A stretch of 7,613 bases of DNA from Cryomorphaceae bacterium (GTDB taxonomy: Bacteria; Bacteroidota; Bacteroidia; Flavobacteriales_D; Crocinitomicaceae). Position 1 is the first letter of the stretch; every line of letters begins with the position of its first letter. Where the stretch lies: assembly GCA_027485365.1 (NCBI GenBank), contig JAIXRD010000201.1, positions 1 to 7,613 on the forward strand. Direction: 5' to 3'. Position numbers and translations under genes: made by a program. Below are positions 1-6,283 of this stretch, one piece after another. The notes below the pieces were generated by a model. That model saw nothing but the letters and a program-made list of their open reading frames with translations, was not told the DNA's origin and ran no database searches.

Positions 1-1174
1 CCATATGAATCGTGGTTCCCTCAGGAACGAGTTCAAAAAATGCTTGATACACATGGAAATCTGTAAGTACGTCTGTTTCTGGCAGAAACGAAGGCATGCG
101 GTCCTTGATTTCATAATCCAATTGCTTCCATTTCCCAAAGTAATTCACCGATGCTTTATTGGAAAGTTGGTCATTTAATACTTGAAAAAACGAAGCGGGT
201 TCACACACCAACGAATGACTGAGTTGCTGATAGGTATCCATTGTAGGAAATGAGATTCCAATGCGAATGTGCAGGTGTAACTTACTTTTTCGCAAGAAGG
301 ATTTAATGCGTTTTGAAACTACGGCTCCACCAAGGCTAATTAGAACTTCCGGCATGAAGTCTTCTTCATTCGTTTTATCAATGCGATTCAATGAACGGTC
401 AATGCATGCATTAAACCGCTCGCACCAGAGATTCGACGTGTTTTCTGTTAAGACGACCACATTACTGTTTGATGCAAATATTTCAAGCGCCTGCAATAAG
501 GCTAAGTCCTCTGAAAGTTGTCCGCACAATACCATCACCTTTTTCCCTTCGATCTCTTTGGCTATTGTATGTATGGCTTCTTTGCTTGGGGAAAAATTTT
601 GAAGTACCGTAATGTTACGTTCAAAGGCTCTTTCCTTTGAGGCTGTTTGATATAAGGGTTCGGAAAGCCCTACATTGATATGGGCAGGACCATAATGTTG
701 GAGTTTGTCAAACAAGATCGCGGTTTCACGTTGATGTTGCCATAGGGTCTGATCGCTTAATGGACCATCTTCCAAGTGAACAACACTGTGCGTGAAATCT
801 TTGAATAAATTCAATTGGCGAATCGTTTGTCCATCGCCTTGATCGGTCCAGGCTTGGGGACGGTCAGCTGAAACTACCAATAAGGGGATGTTTCTGTAAT
901 ATGCTTCGGTTATGGCCGGAAGGTAATTTGCGGGTGCTGATCCCGACGTACAACATAAAACTACCGGTTGATTAAGCCGTTCTGCCATGCCTAAGGCAAA
1001 GAATGCAGCGGATCGCTCATCATGTATTACTGTGGTGTGGAAATATGGGTCAGAATCAACGGTGATTGCGAACGGGGCATTTCTTGATCCAGGCGAAAAT
1101 ACCCAATGAGAAATGTTACGCGCTTTGCATTGGTCCACCACCAATTGTACTACCCATTTATCGCTGCACATCAT
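1..1174 (-). CDS. menD: MenD, SEPHCHC synthase (3' end cut by window edge)
   Basis: Thiamine-diphosphate enzyme of menaquinone synthesis, cytosolic, joining isochorismate and 2-oxoglutarate to give SEPHCHC. I read 391 uninterrupted codons before the left edge; the family is usually about 550-580 residues, so the C-terminal ThDP-pyrophosphate/metal-binding domain lies outside. Visible motifs, in order: SPGSRNAPF (residues 27-35), HDERSAAFFALGMA (51-64, with E53 in the place of the cofactor-activating Glu), CTSGSAPANYLPA (75-87), SADRP and DQGDGQTIRQ (102-120), and HINVGLSEPLY in the linker to the central domain. The last residues, VPEGTTIHM, match the family's start of the third domain. An in-frame TAA lies 9 bases upstream of the start, so translation must begin at ATG 1174 or the adjacent ATG 1171. 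It follows menF by 18 bp in the same operon. Identification is firm. Confidence 0.95.
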   Translation of the reverse strand, partial: MMCSDKWVVQLVVDQCKARNISHWVFSPGSRNAPFAITVDSDPYFHTTVIHDERSAAFFALGMAERLNQPVVLCCTSGSAPANYLPAITEAYYRNIPLLVVSADRPQAWTDQGDGQTIRQLNLFKDFTHSVVHLEDGPLSDQTLWQHQRETAILFDKLQHYGPAHINVGLSEPLYQTASKERAFERNITVLQNFSPSKEAIHTIAKEIEGKKVMVLCGQLSEDLALLQALEIFASNSNVVVLTENTSNLWCERFNACIDRSLNRIDKTNEEDFMPEVLISLGGAVVSKRIKSFLRKSKLHLHIRIGISFPTMDTYQQLSHSLVCEPASFFQVLNDQLSNKASVNYFGKWKQLDYEIKDRMPSFLPETDVLTDFHVYQAFFELVPEGTTIHM

Positions 1175-1192
1175 ACGGTAAAGTTACTAGAT

Positions 1193-2137
1193 TTAAAGGA
1201 GGTCAAAGAGTGTTTTACTTTTATTTTCTGTTTCTGTCCATTCTAATTCCGGCACAGATTCATCCGTTATTCCTCCGCCAACAAATGCGAACAGTTCATC
1301 ATCAATTAATTTAGCGCAGCGCAAATTCACATAACAATGCGTTTGATGTGCCTCAAACACACCAATATATCCAGTATATAATTCACGGCGATGGATTTCT
1401 AACGCCTCATACACTTGTTTTGCCATGTTGCGCGGTAAGCCACAAACCGCTGGAGTTGGATGCAATTGCTGGATTAATTGCCCTTCGCGTTTGGAATCGA
1501 TGTTGAATGTAATGTCTGTTCGTAAATGCTCAACCGGACCTGCATGGTGAAGGTATGGACCATCAACTTCAACATCCCCAAGGGTTAACCCGTTTATTCC
1601 CTCAAGAATAAAATCTGTTACCAATAGTTGTTCTATTTCTTCTTTTTCAGTCCACATTCTGTTTTCATTCGCTTTTTTTGTCCCTGCTAAAGACATGACA
1701 AAGCAATGAGAATCAATACGTCTGAGCAAGATTTCTGGCGTGGCTCCTATCCATGAACCCAAATTTTCATCCTCAAAATAGTAAACAAAAGCTTGCGGAT
1801 AAGTCTGCATTAAACGCTCAAAATAGGAAAATCGCTTACTTTGTTTTAGGGGGCGTTTAATCACTCGAGAATAAACTACTTTTTTTAATTTGCTATTTTG
1901 AATTCCATCCGTAATGCGGTCCAAGGCCATTAGGTATTCGCCTTTTGTTGCCTGATGCGGTGGGTTTTGTGATTGTACAACAAAGGGCCTGGCAGGATTT
2001 GTTTTAAAGACATAGCGTTTTTCACCATCCGCGTTGGAAACAACAAATCCACTCGGCGTTTCATCCATGGATATGGGGTGAAATTGACCGTGGCATGTTA
2101 CAAGTTCATGTCCTGGAATTCGGTAATAAAGCACCAT
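1193..2137 (-). CDS. menF: Isochorismate synthase (MenF-type, short)
   Basis: Chorismate-binding family enzyme converting chorismate to isochorismate, the entry step of menaquinone synthesis and the substrate supply for MenD next door. 314 residues. Motifs: KVVYSR (86-91, K86 being the likely general base), GATPEILLRR (131-140, E135 the likely general acid), LAGTKK (150-155), EEIEQLLVTDFI (166-177), GPVEHLRTDI (200-209), LHPTPAVCGLPR (225-236), RELYTGYIGVF (251-261), and GGGIT followed by PELEWTETENKSKTL (296-310). The protein is clearly shorter than E. coli MenF (about 430), the loss being at the N-terminus. The start is nevertheless forced, because an in-frame TAA lies only four codons upstream (2149-2147). 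It begins 1 bp after the menI stop, implying translational coupling. An entC-like siderophore role is unlikely given menD downstream. Confidence 0.93.
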   Translation of the reverse strand: MVLYYRIPGHELVTCHGQFHPISMDETPSGFVVSNADGEKRYVFKTNPARPFVVQSQNPPHQATKGEYLMALDRITDGIQNSKLKKVVYSRVIKRPLKQSKRFSYFERLMQTYPQAFVYYFEDENLGSWIGATPEILLRRIDSHCFVMSLAGTKKANENRMWTEKEEIEQLLVTDFILEGINGLTLGDVEVDGPYLHHAGPVEHLRTDITFNIDSKREGQLIQQLHPTPAVCGLPRNMAKQVYEALEIHRRELYTGYIGVFEAHQTHCYVNLRCAKLIDDELFAFVGGGITDESVPELEWTETENKSKTLFDLL

Positions 2138-2138
2138 C

Positions 2139-2558
2139 CTATTTTTTTATTCGCATGATGGTTAAACGTCCGGTGCAAACTAATTGTTCGGTTGTTTCCT
2201 CATGAATATCAACTTGCCAAATGTGTGTACTTCCTCCCGGATGAATCAGTGTCCCTGTAGCTATTACGTTTCCATTCCGCACCGCACGAATATGTTCGGC
2301 GTTGATGGAAAGACCAACCGGACGTTCTTTTGTTTTGTCAGCCATGAGAAAACTTCCAAAAGAGCCTACGGTTTCTATGAGCGCCGCAGAAGCTCCACCA
2401 TGTAAAATCCCCATGGGTTGATGCGTTCGTTGATCTACCGGCATTTTGAATTTTAAATAATTAATCCCGAGTTCAATACATTCAATTCCCAGGGCTTCCA
2501 TAAGGGTATTCTGGTTTAGTGCATTCACTTCTTCAAGGGTAAATTGTGTAAAATCCAT
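2139..2558 (-). CDS. menI: MenI, 1,4-dihydroxy-2-naphthoyl-CoA thioesterase (hotdog fold)
   Basis: Hotdog-fold thioesterase of the PaaI/YdiI type, predicted to hydrolyse DHNA-CoA to DHNA before prenylation in menaquinone synthesis. With the ATG at 2558 it is 139 residues, close to E. coli YdiI (136). It aligns by eye with YdiI almost without gaps: FTLEEVNALN at the N-terminus, then MPVDQRTHQPMGILHGGASA with Q47 and H53, and the catalytic Glu E62 in ALIETVGS. Later come VGLSINAEHIRAVRNG and STHIWQVDI. A longer reading from TTG 2573 would add five residues (YFYP after the start); I prefer the ATG because it matches YdiI's length and the TTG is a weaker start. It is the first gene of the operon, 1 bp before menF, which supports the menaquinone role over phenylacetate metabolism. 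No clear TAnnTTTG promoter was found upstream. Confidence 0.88.
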   Translation of the reverse strand: MDFTQFTLEEVNALNQNTLMEALGIECIELGINYLKFKMPVDQRTHQPMGILHGGASAALIETVGSFGSFLMADKTKERPVGLSINAEHIRAVRNGNVIATGTLIHPGGSTHIWQVDIHEETTEQLVCTGRLTIMRIKK

Positions 2559-2593
2559 GGGGTAAAAATACAATGAAAAGTCCTATGGTGTAT

Positions 2594-2620
2594 TTGGTAT
2601 GTGTTCTTTACCTACCTTTG
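2594..2620 (+). promoter_or_regulatory. Bacteroidota-type promoter for the riboswitch transcript
   Basis: A perfect -7 element TACCTTTG (consensus TAnnTTTG) lies at 2613-2620, with TTG at 2594-2596 as a possible -33 element. The 16-nt spacing is slightly shorter than usual. Transcription would start about 5-8 nt downstream, just ahead of the riboswitch, which fits well. Confidence 0.65.
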
Positions 2621-2629
2621 TATCGTTCT

Positions 2630-2772
2630 TTGGTTTCCGTTCACTCGGAATTAAAAAGGAATCCGGTGTAAATCCGGAGCTGTATCTGCAGCTGTAAGCA
2701 CTGTAAGCGGTTGATAACCACTGTGAAAACGGGAAGGTAACTAGCGTTGGTGTAAGCCAGAAGACTTGCCTT
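2630..2772 (+). ncRNA. Cobalamin (B12) riboswitch
   Basis: Leader RNA with the conserved adenosylcobalamin-class architecture. Seen in order: a GGTTT 5' arm at about 2631; AAAAGGAATCCGGTG (2654-2668) continuing to AAATCCGGAGCTG; GCAGCTGTAAGC (2688-2699); CACTGT; GGGAAGG (2731-2737); and the B12 box AGCCAGAAGACTTGCC at 2755-2770. Such elements normally lower expression of the downstream gene when cobalamin is plentiful. The gene starts about 120 nt beyond the aptamer, leaving room for an expression platform. No clean terminator is visible in that space (a T6 run at 2844-2849 has no strong stem before it), so the mode of control is undetermined. Confidence 0.93.
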
Positions 2773-2893
2773 TGAGCAGAGAGAAGACTTCAGAATAAAG
2801 TCGGACTCGGTTATAGGGCGTATTGTACCTATTCGATTCCCTCTTTTTTCATCTGCTAGTTTTTAGTTTAGTAACCGTTTAAAAACAGAACGA

Positions 2894-4141
2894 ATGAAAA
2901 AGGTATTGTTAATTGTAGGTTTGGGCCTAAGCGTGTGCATGCAAGCACAGAATTATTTGCATCAAGTATTAATCTTAAACGAAGGGTATTTTGATTACAA
3001 TTTGAATCAAATTGTGACTCCTGTGACGGTGGGTTCTTACAATCCGACAACGCAAACCTACCAGGAAGTAAGTACGATAAATAACATGCGCTTTGCCTCC
3101 GACTTAATCATCGATGGGAATGCATACTATGTAGCTGCAGATTCTAAAATTTTAAAGTATGATTTGAATGCACATAGTTTAATCGCAGAAGTTAATTGCC
3201 CGGGTGTAAGAAACTTAGCCGTGAGTCAAGGTAAATTAATTGCCACTCGAGGGGAATACTTAACTACCTATGACTCATATTTGCATGTATATGATGCGAA
3301 TTCCTTACAGTTGATTCAAGCCATTGATACCGTGGTTGGGCCGAAGTGGGCCGCACAGAATATCGCCGTGGTTGGAGATAAAGCCTATATCGCAGTGAAC
3401 AACGGCTACGAGTGGGGGAATGAAAAAGGGATTGTAGGCGCACTAGATTTGACAACACTAACATACGGTAACGAGATTGATTTAGGTCCGGACGGTAAAA
3501 ACCCTGATAATTTAATGGTGTATAACGGGAAGTTATATACGGTAAACAATAAAGATTGGAGTGGATCTTCTGTATCTGAAATCTCCTTGGTTTCTGGTGT
3601 TGCGAATACCGTGAATTTGGCGAATGCAGGTACAGGGTGCGGAACTTCTGCCTTGCGTGACGATAAATTAGTGTATCAAATTTCAATGGAAACAACCTTG
3701 AATGAATTTGATATGAGTGTAATGAATACCACGGGTCCGGTTGTGGGTCACCAAACAAGTTATTACGAGTTGGCACAAGAACCGGTAAGTGGTAATTTCT
3801 ATTGTTCAGAAACGGATTTCTTCTCTTACGGAACGGTACATATTTTCGACGGAACCAATACTGAGATTACTCAATTTGCTACAAGTACTTCGCCAGGAAC
3901 GGTCGTGTTTGATGTACGCCCAAGCGTAGGATTAACTGAAATCAGTGAAGGCTTAGCGGTTTATCCAAACCCCGCAAATGATTTGGTAACCGTAGATCAC
4001 GTGGGAGAAAAGTTGGTTTATGCCCTAGACGGTACCTTACTCTTATCCAGTAATGAGCCTACGTTAAATATCAGTTCCCTTGCATCGGGAATGTATGTGA
4101 TCGCGGTGAATGGACAAAAAACAACGATCGTTAAGCAATAA
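2894..4141 (+). CDS. Secreted YncE/BtuG-like beta-propeller with T9SS type A sorting domain
   Basis: 415-residue exported protein. Residues 1-19 form a Sec signal peptide ending MQAQ. Residues about 22-343 carry propeller-like repeats (ILKYDLNAHSLIAEV, LHVYDANSLQLIQAI, VGALDLTTLTYGNEIDLG, NLMVYNGKLYTVNNKDW). The first strand, VLILNEGYFDYN, and the GKNPDNLMVYNGKLY segment recall Bacteroidota YncE/DUF5074-type surface propellers, the group I associate with the B12-binding lipoprotein BtuG. Residues 352-415 form a T9SS C-terminal domain (VYPNPAND at 356-363, LASGMYVI at 396-403, ending TIVKQ), implying passage through the outer membrane and surface attachment or release. C15 sits in LSVC, a poor lipobox. 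It is a single-gene unit behind the cobalamin riboswitch and before a strong terminator, so cobalamin capture is the best inferred role. A different surface binding protein under B12 control remains possible. Confidence 0.85.
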   Translation: MKKVLLIVGLGLSVCMQAQNYLHQVLILNEGYFDYNLNQIVTPVTVGSYNPTTQTYQEVSTINNMRFASDLIIDGNAYYVAADSKILKYDLNAHSLIAEVNCPGVRNLAVSQGKLIATRGEYLTTYDSYLHVYDANSLQLIQAIDTVVGPKWAAQNIAVVGDKAYIAVNNGYEWGNEKGIVGALDLTTLTYGNEIDLGPDGKNPDNLMVYNGKLYTVNNKDWSGSSVSEISLVSGVANTVNLANAGTGCGTSALRDDKLVYQISMETTLNEFDMSVMNTTGPVVGHQTSYYELAQEPVSGNFYCSETDFFSYGTVHIFDGTNTEITQFATSTSPGTVVFDVRPSVGLTEISEGLAVYPNPANDLVTVDHVGEKLVYALDGTLLLSSNEPTLNISSLASGMYVIAVNGQKTTIVKQ

Positions 4142-4165
4142 GCGACTCTATTAGCAAAGAAAATT

Positions 4166-4189
4166 AAAGCGATTTCGGTCGCTTTTTTT
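4166..4189 (+). terminator. Rho-independent terminator of the propeller gene
   Basis: Perfect 7-bp stem AAAGCGA/TCGCTTT (4166-4172 and 4179-4185) around loop TTTCGG, followed by a T tract, 25 bp after the stop codon. A run of A before the stem could let it work weakly for the convergent gene on the other strand. Confidence 0.9.
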
Positions 4190-4210
4190 GTGGCTGATTA
4201 TTGTAAGAAC

Positions 4211-4227
4211 CGACTCCATCTGAGTCG
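4211..4227 (-). terminator. Possible terminator hairpin for the convergent DoxX/ABM operon
   Basis: Perfect 6-bp inverted repeat CGACTC/GAGTCG with a 5-nt loop, 7 bp past the stop of the minus-strand ABM gene. Only a short, broken T run follows on that strand, so it may act together with the hairpin at 4166-4189. Confidence 0.4.
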
Positions 4228-4233
4228 TACACC

Positions 4234-4563
4234 TTACTTTTTCTCATGAAACCTTCCAACCTCAGCAATCATGCTGGTGTAGGATTGATACCATTGCGCG
4301 ATGCCCAAGGATTTGGCTTCTTCATGGATGGGGTGGGAGGCCCACGCTCGAATCGATTCCATATCCTTCCAGTAACTAATAAACATACCGCGTCCGTCCT
4401 GCTTCATGCTCTCATACCCCAAATAACCGGGCATTTCCTTCACGAGTTCAAGCGTTTTTTCATCGTAGGCTTGATATCCGTCAAGGTTATCTGCTAAGTA
4501 GTAATTGAAGATCGAAGCATAAAAAGGTGCTTCCGGTGGAGTAGGGGTGTGCCAATGAATCAT
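4234..4563 (-). CDS. Antibiotic biosynthesis monooxygenase (ABM) family protein
   Basis: 109-residue cytosolic protein of the dimeric alpha/beta-barrel ABM superfamily, whose members include quinol monooxygenases and haem-degrading enzymes. Recognised by EMPGYLGYES (43-52), GRGMFISYWKD (57-67), IRAWASHPIHEEAKSLG (71-87) and WYQSYTSMIAEV (91-102), which follow the usual pattern of strand, SYW, AW..H..H..A and WY..Y. No signal peptide is visible. The ATG at 4563 lies 6 bp after the DoxX-like gene, so the two are almost certainly co-transcribed. The substrate cannot be told from sequence; many family members of this type are uncharacterised. The proline-rich N-terminus (TPTPPEAP) is a little unusual. 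Confidence 0.82.
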   Translation of the reverse strand: MIHWHTPTPPEAPFYASIFNYYLADNLDGYQAYDEKTLELVKEMPGYLGYESMKQDGRGMFISYWKDMESIRAWASHPIHEEAKSLGIAQWYQSYTSMIAEVGRFHEKK

Positions 4564-4569
4564 GAATGC

Positions 4570-4935
4570 TTATTTCTCATTAAACAAGGTTTTTCTGAGT
4601 TCAGGAAAACGATAAAATGCCACGAGAAACAACACGGTTTGCACCACGCACGGAGCAATAACCGATTGTCCATGTTCAAGGTGTGTAGCAATGGCTCCAC
4701 CCATATAGGCAGACAGGAGTAGGGTACCCAGAATTCCAGTGCGCGGAATAATAAAAAGAATCAAACAAATCAATTCAATAATTCCGATATATAAATACGT
4801 AGAGGCATCAATTCCGAATTGTTCAGCCATCTTCAATGCTTCTGCATTGGCCATGAGTTTACCAATGGCACTGCCTAAAAATGCTAAGGAAATTAATCCA
4901 TTGAGGACCCAAGCTACGGTTTTGTTTGTTTTCAT
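4570..4935 (-). CDS. DoxX-like small membrane protein
   Basis: 121-residue inner-membrane protein with four predicted transmembrane segments at about 8-27, 46-64, 66-85 and 92-108. The pattern fits the DoxX-like family: ISLAFLGSAIGKL in the first helix, the GIIELICLILFIIPRTG turn, and MGGAIATHLEHGQ before the fourth helix. Some DoxX relatives belong to quinone-linked oxidoreductase or thiol-stress systems, but most have no known function. The ATG at 4935 is preceded by a TAnnTTTG-type -7 element and followed, 6 bp after the stop, by the ABM-family gene. The pairing suggests a small redox or detoxification unit; that is inference only. Confidence 0.82.
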   Translation of the reverse strand: MKTNKTVAWVLNGLISLAFLGSAIGKLMANAEALKMAEQFGIDASTYLYIGIIELICLILFIIPRTGILGTLLLSAYMGGAIATHLEHGQSVIAPCVVQTVLFLVAFYRFPELRKTLFNEK

Positions 4936-4973
4936 TGGTATGATTTATCTTGGATAAAATTTCAATTTCCGGA

Positions 4974-4981
4974 CAAACTTA
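4974..4981 (-). promoter_or_regulatory. Putative -7 promoter element of the DoxX/ABM operon
   Basis: Perfect TAAGTTTG (TAnnTTTG) on the minus strand, 38 bp before the DoxX start. The nearest upstream TTG is 24 nt away, further than ideal, so the -33 element is uncertain. Confidence 0.5.
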
Positions 4982-5136
4982 GGGATTATTTAACGATTCG
5001 GTGAGCAACTCAAAAAATTCAATGCGATAGTTTTCTAACCGAGTAAGGCTATTTCTTTAATGATTGGATTTTAGTTGTATTTGATTGAAAGAAAAAAACA
5101 AAATGCACATCGGAGAAACTTAACGTCGTCATCTGT
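4982..5136. other. Intergenic spacer between the TonB-domain gene and the DoxX operon
   Basis: About 200 bp separate the two minus-strand genes, including the promoter element at 4974-4981. I see no small gene and no convincing terminator after the TonB-domain gene: a T-rich stretch on the minus strand near 5090-5100 has no stem before it. Some read-through into the DoxX operon is therefore possible. Confidence 0.5.
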
Positions 5137-6015
5137 TTATTTGAGTGAAAAAAGAATCGGAATGACCATTTTCACGTTCACTTGTTTACCGTAGTTTGTT
5201 CCTGGTTTCCAATTTGGCATCTGTTTCACCAAACGAATTGCTTCGCGATTTAACCCATTAATTCCTTTTGCGATGGTAACCTCTTCGATACTTCCTGTTT
5301 TCGTAACCACACATTGCACATAAATTCTTCCTTCGATTCCATTTTCTTTCATTTCATCCGGGTAAATCATATTTTCTTGGAGAAACTTAATCATTTCGGA
5401 CATTCCTCCTGGAAATTCGGGCATCACTTCCGCATAGGACAGGACTTCTTCCGGATTTGTGGCTACTTCTAATTCCGACATAGGTTCATACGTTATTCCC
5501 CCAGAAATAGGAGGTTCGGGTTCGGGAATTATGGAGACTTCACCTGTAAGTTCTACTGGACGAATAAAGTGTTGTTTTTTATTTTTTTTTACGCTGTCAT
5601 TACTGCGTGTATTCTCAACTGAATTATTTTTTTGCGTATCTACAGGATCAATTGTTTGCCTCTCAATTTTTGGCTTTTCAATTGTTTTAACACCGTTTGA
5701 ATCGGTCTCGCAGGAATAGAACAAACTTGAGCAAACCACTGCCAATATTAAAAATGCATTAGCACGAAATCTTGGTTGACTGAGAATCGCAATCAATTCT
5801 GGAAGATCCTCTTCTTTAATATCAAATTGTTGTTGGTTCATTCTACCACAAACGGATCCATTCGGGTTTTCAATTAAATAAGTGATAATTTCCGCCCTGC
5901 TTTTTTGGGTAAAATCGATCACTGATTTATCGCATTGGTCGCAATGCCTTGCATGAAGTTTGATTTGCATATGCTCCCAGTTTGCAGGACAGGGTTCAAC
6001 AATAGATACTTTCAT
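5137..6015 (-). CDS. TonB C-terminal-domain protein with N-terminal CxxC domain
   Basis: 292 residues in three parts. Residues 1-60 form a small Cys-rich domain (C9, the CDQC pair C25/C28, and C56 in VCGR) that looks like the Bacteroidota pattern CP..W..M...RHCxxCxKxVxDFT and could bind zinc. A single membrane segment spans about 85-101. A low-complexity Pro/Glu/Asn/Lys linker (about 105-195) crosses the periplasm. Residues about 196-292 are a TonB C-terminal domain (MPEFPGG, IYPDEMKENGIEGRIYVQCVV, GLNREAIRLVKQMPNWKPG, ending VIPILF). Predicted to sit in the inner membrane with the N-terminus in the cytosol. It could energise TonB-dependent receptors, or be a TonB-like sensor or scaffold, since no ExbB/ExbD or receptor gene is nearby. 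The ATG at 6015 places the first Cys where expected. Confidence 0.85.
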   Translation of the reverse strand: MKVSIVEPCPANWEHMQIKLHARHCDQCDKSVIDFTQKSRAEIITYLIENPNGSVCGRMNQQQFDIKEEDLPELIAILSQPRFRANAFLILAVVCSSLFYSCETDSNGVKTIEKPKIERQTIDPVDTQKNNSVENTRSNDSVKKNKKQHFIRPVELTGEVSIIPEPEPPISGGITYEPMSELEVATNPEEVLSYAEVMPEFPGGMSEMIKFLQENMIYPDEMKENGIEGRIYVQCVVTKTGSIEEVTIAKGINGLNREAIRLVKQMPNWKPGTNYGKQVNVKMVIPILFSLK

Positions 6016-6049
6016 ACGTTCAATTTTTCAGCAATTATTTAGTCGATAT

Positions 6050-6057
6050 TAAACATA
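6050..6057 (-). promoter_or_regulatory. Weak -7-like element before the TonB-domain gene
   Basis: TATGTTTA on the minus strand, 34 bp before the ATG, matches TAnnTTTG except for the last base. No good -33 TTG was found, so this is only a candidate. Confidence 0.25.
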
Positions 6058-6159
6058 ATGAATTTTTGGATGATAACCTTATTATTAGCACACTCATTTG
6101 AGATTGTAAATTGACTTATTTCACTAGTGGAAATGTAACCAACGGTGATTTCTACTTTT

Positions 6160-6206
6160 TTTCCGCACCCTTCGATACGTCCTTTGGACTACTCAGGGTG
6201 CGGAAA
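6160..6206. repeat. Palindromic (REP/BIME-like) intergenic element
   Basis: A 12-bp perfect stem (6160-6171, TTTCCGCACCCT, with 6195-6206) encloses a second small hairpin GTCC-TTT-GGAC (6179-6189). The arms contain CCCTTCGA and CTCAGGG, which resemble dispersed palindromic repeats I recall from many environmental bacterial genomes. The T tract lies on the 5' side of the plus-strand stem, so it does not look like a terminator in either direction. It is GC-rich in otherwise AT-rich DNA. Only one copy is in this window. Confidence 0.6.
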
Positions 6207-6212
6207 TCTTAT

Positions 6213-6242
6213 AAAAAAAGCAATCAGAAATGATGGCTTTTT
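6213..6242. terminator. Orphan bidirectional intrinsic terminator
   Basis: AAAAAGC-A-ATCA around a GAAA loop pairs with TGAT-G-GCTTTTT (6215-6226 with 6231-6242), 11 bp with one A-G mismatch. The minus-strand reading ends in seven T and the plus-strand reading in five. No intact gene ends nearby: the small-protein operon already stops at 6524. It may serve a lost gene or an unseen short transcript. Confidence 0.6.
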
Positions 6243-6283
6243 GATGATTTATTAAATTTCAACCTTGAAAATAATTCAATTAA

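Noticed and set aside
261..602. 113-codon plus-strand open reading frame
   Set aside because: Lies antisense within menD, whose frame shows continuous family motifs; no homology recognised.
2137..2139. Frameshift between menI and menF at the A7 run
   Set aside because: Both genes have complete motifs and proper start and stop codons; a 1-bp gap is normal in a coupled operon.
2571..2573. TTG start for menI, five residues longer
   Set aside because: The ATG at 2558 gives the length and N-terminal alignment of E. coli YdiI.
2894..2950. Lipoprotein signal for the propeller protein (C15)
   Set aside because: LSVC has Val just before Cys, and the protein ends in a T9SS sorting domain; an ordinary signal peptide ending AQ fits better.
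3264..3776. 170-codon minus-strand open reading frame
   Set aside because: Antisense to the propeller gene; its composition (many Arg, Tyr, Ser, Pro) is what a shadow frame would give.
6160..6206. Reading the 12-bp palindrome as a terminator
   Set aside because: The T run precedes the stem on the plus strand and becomes an A run after it on the minus strand; neither direction has the required 3' T tract.
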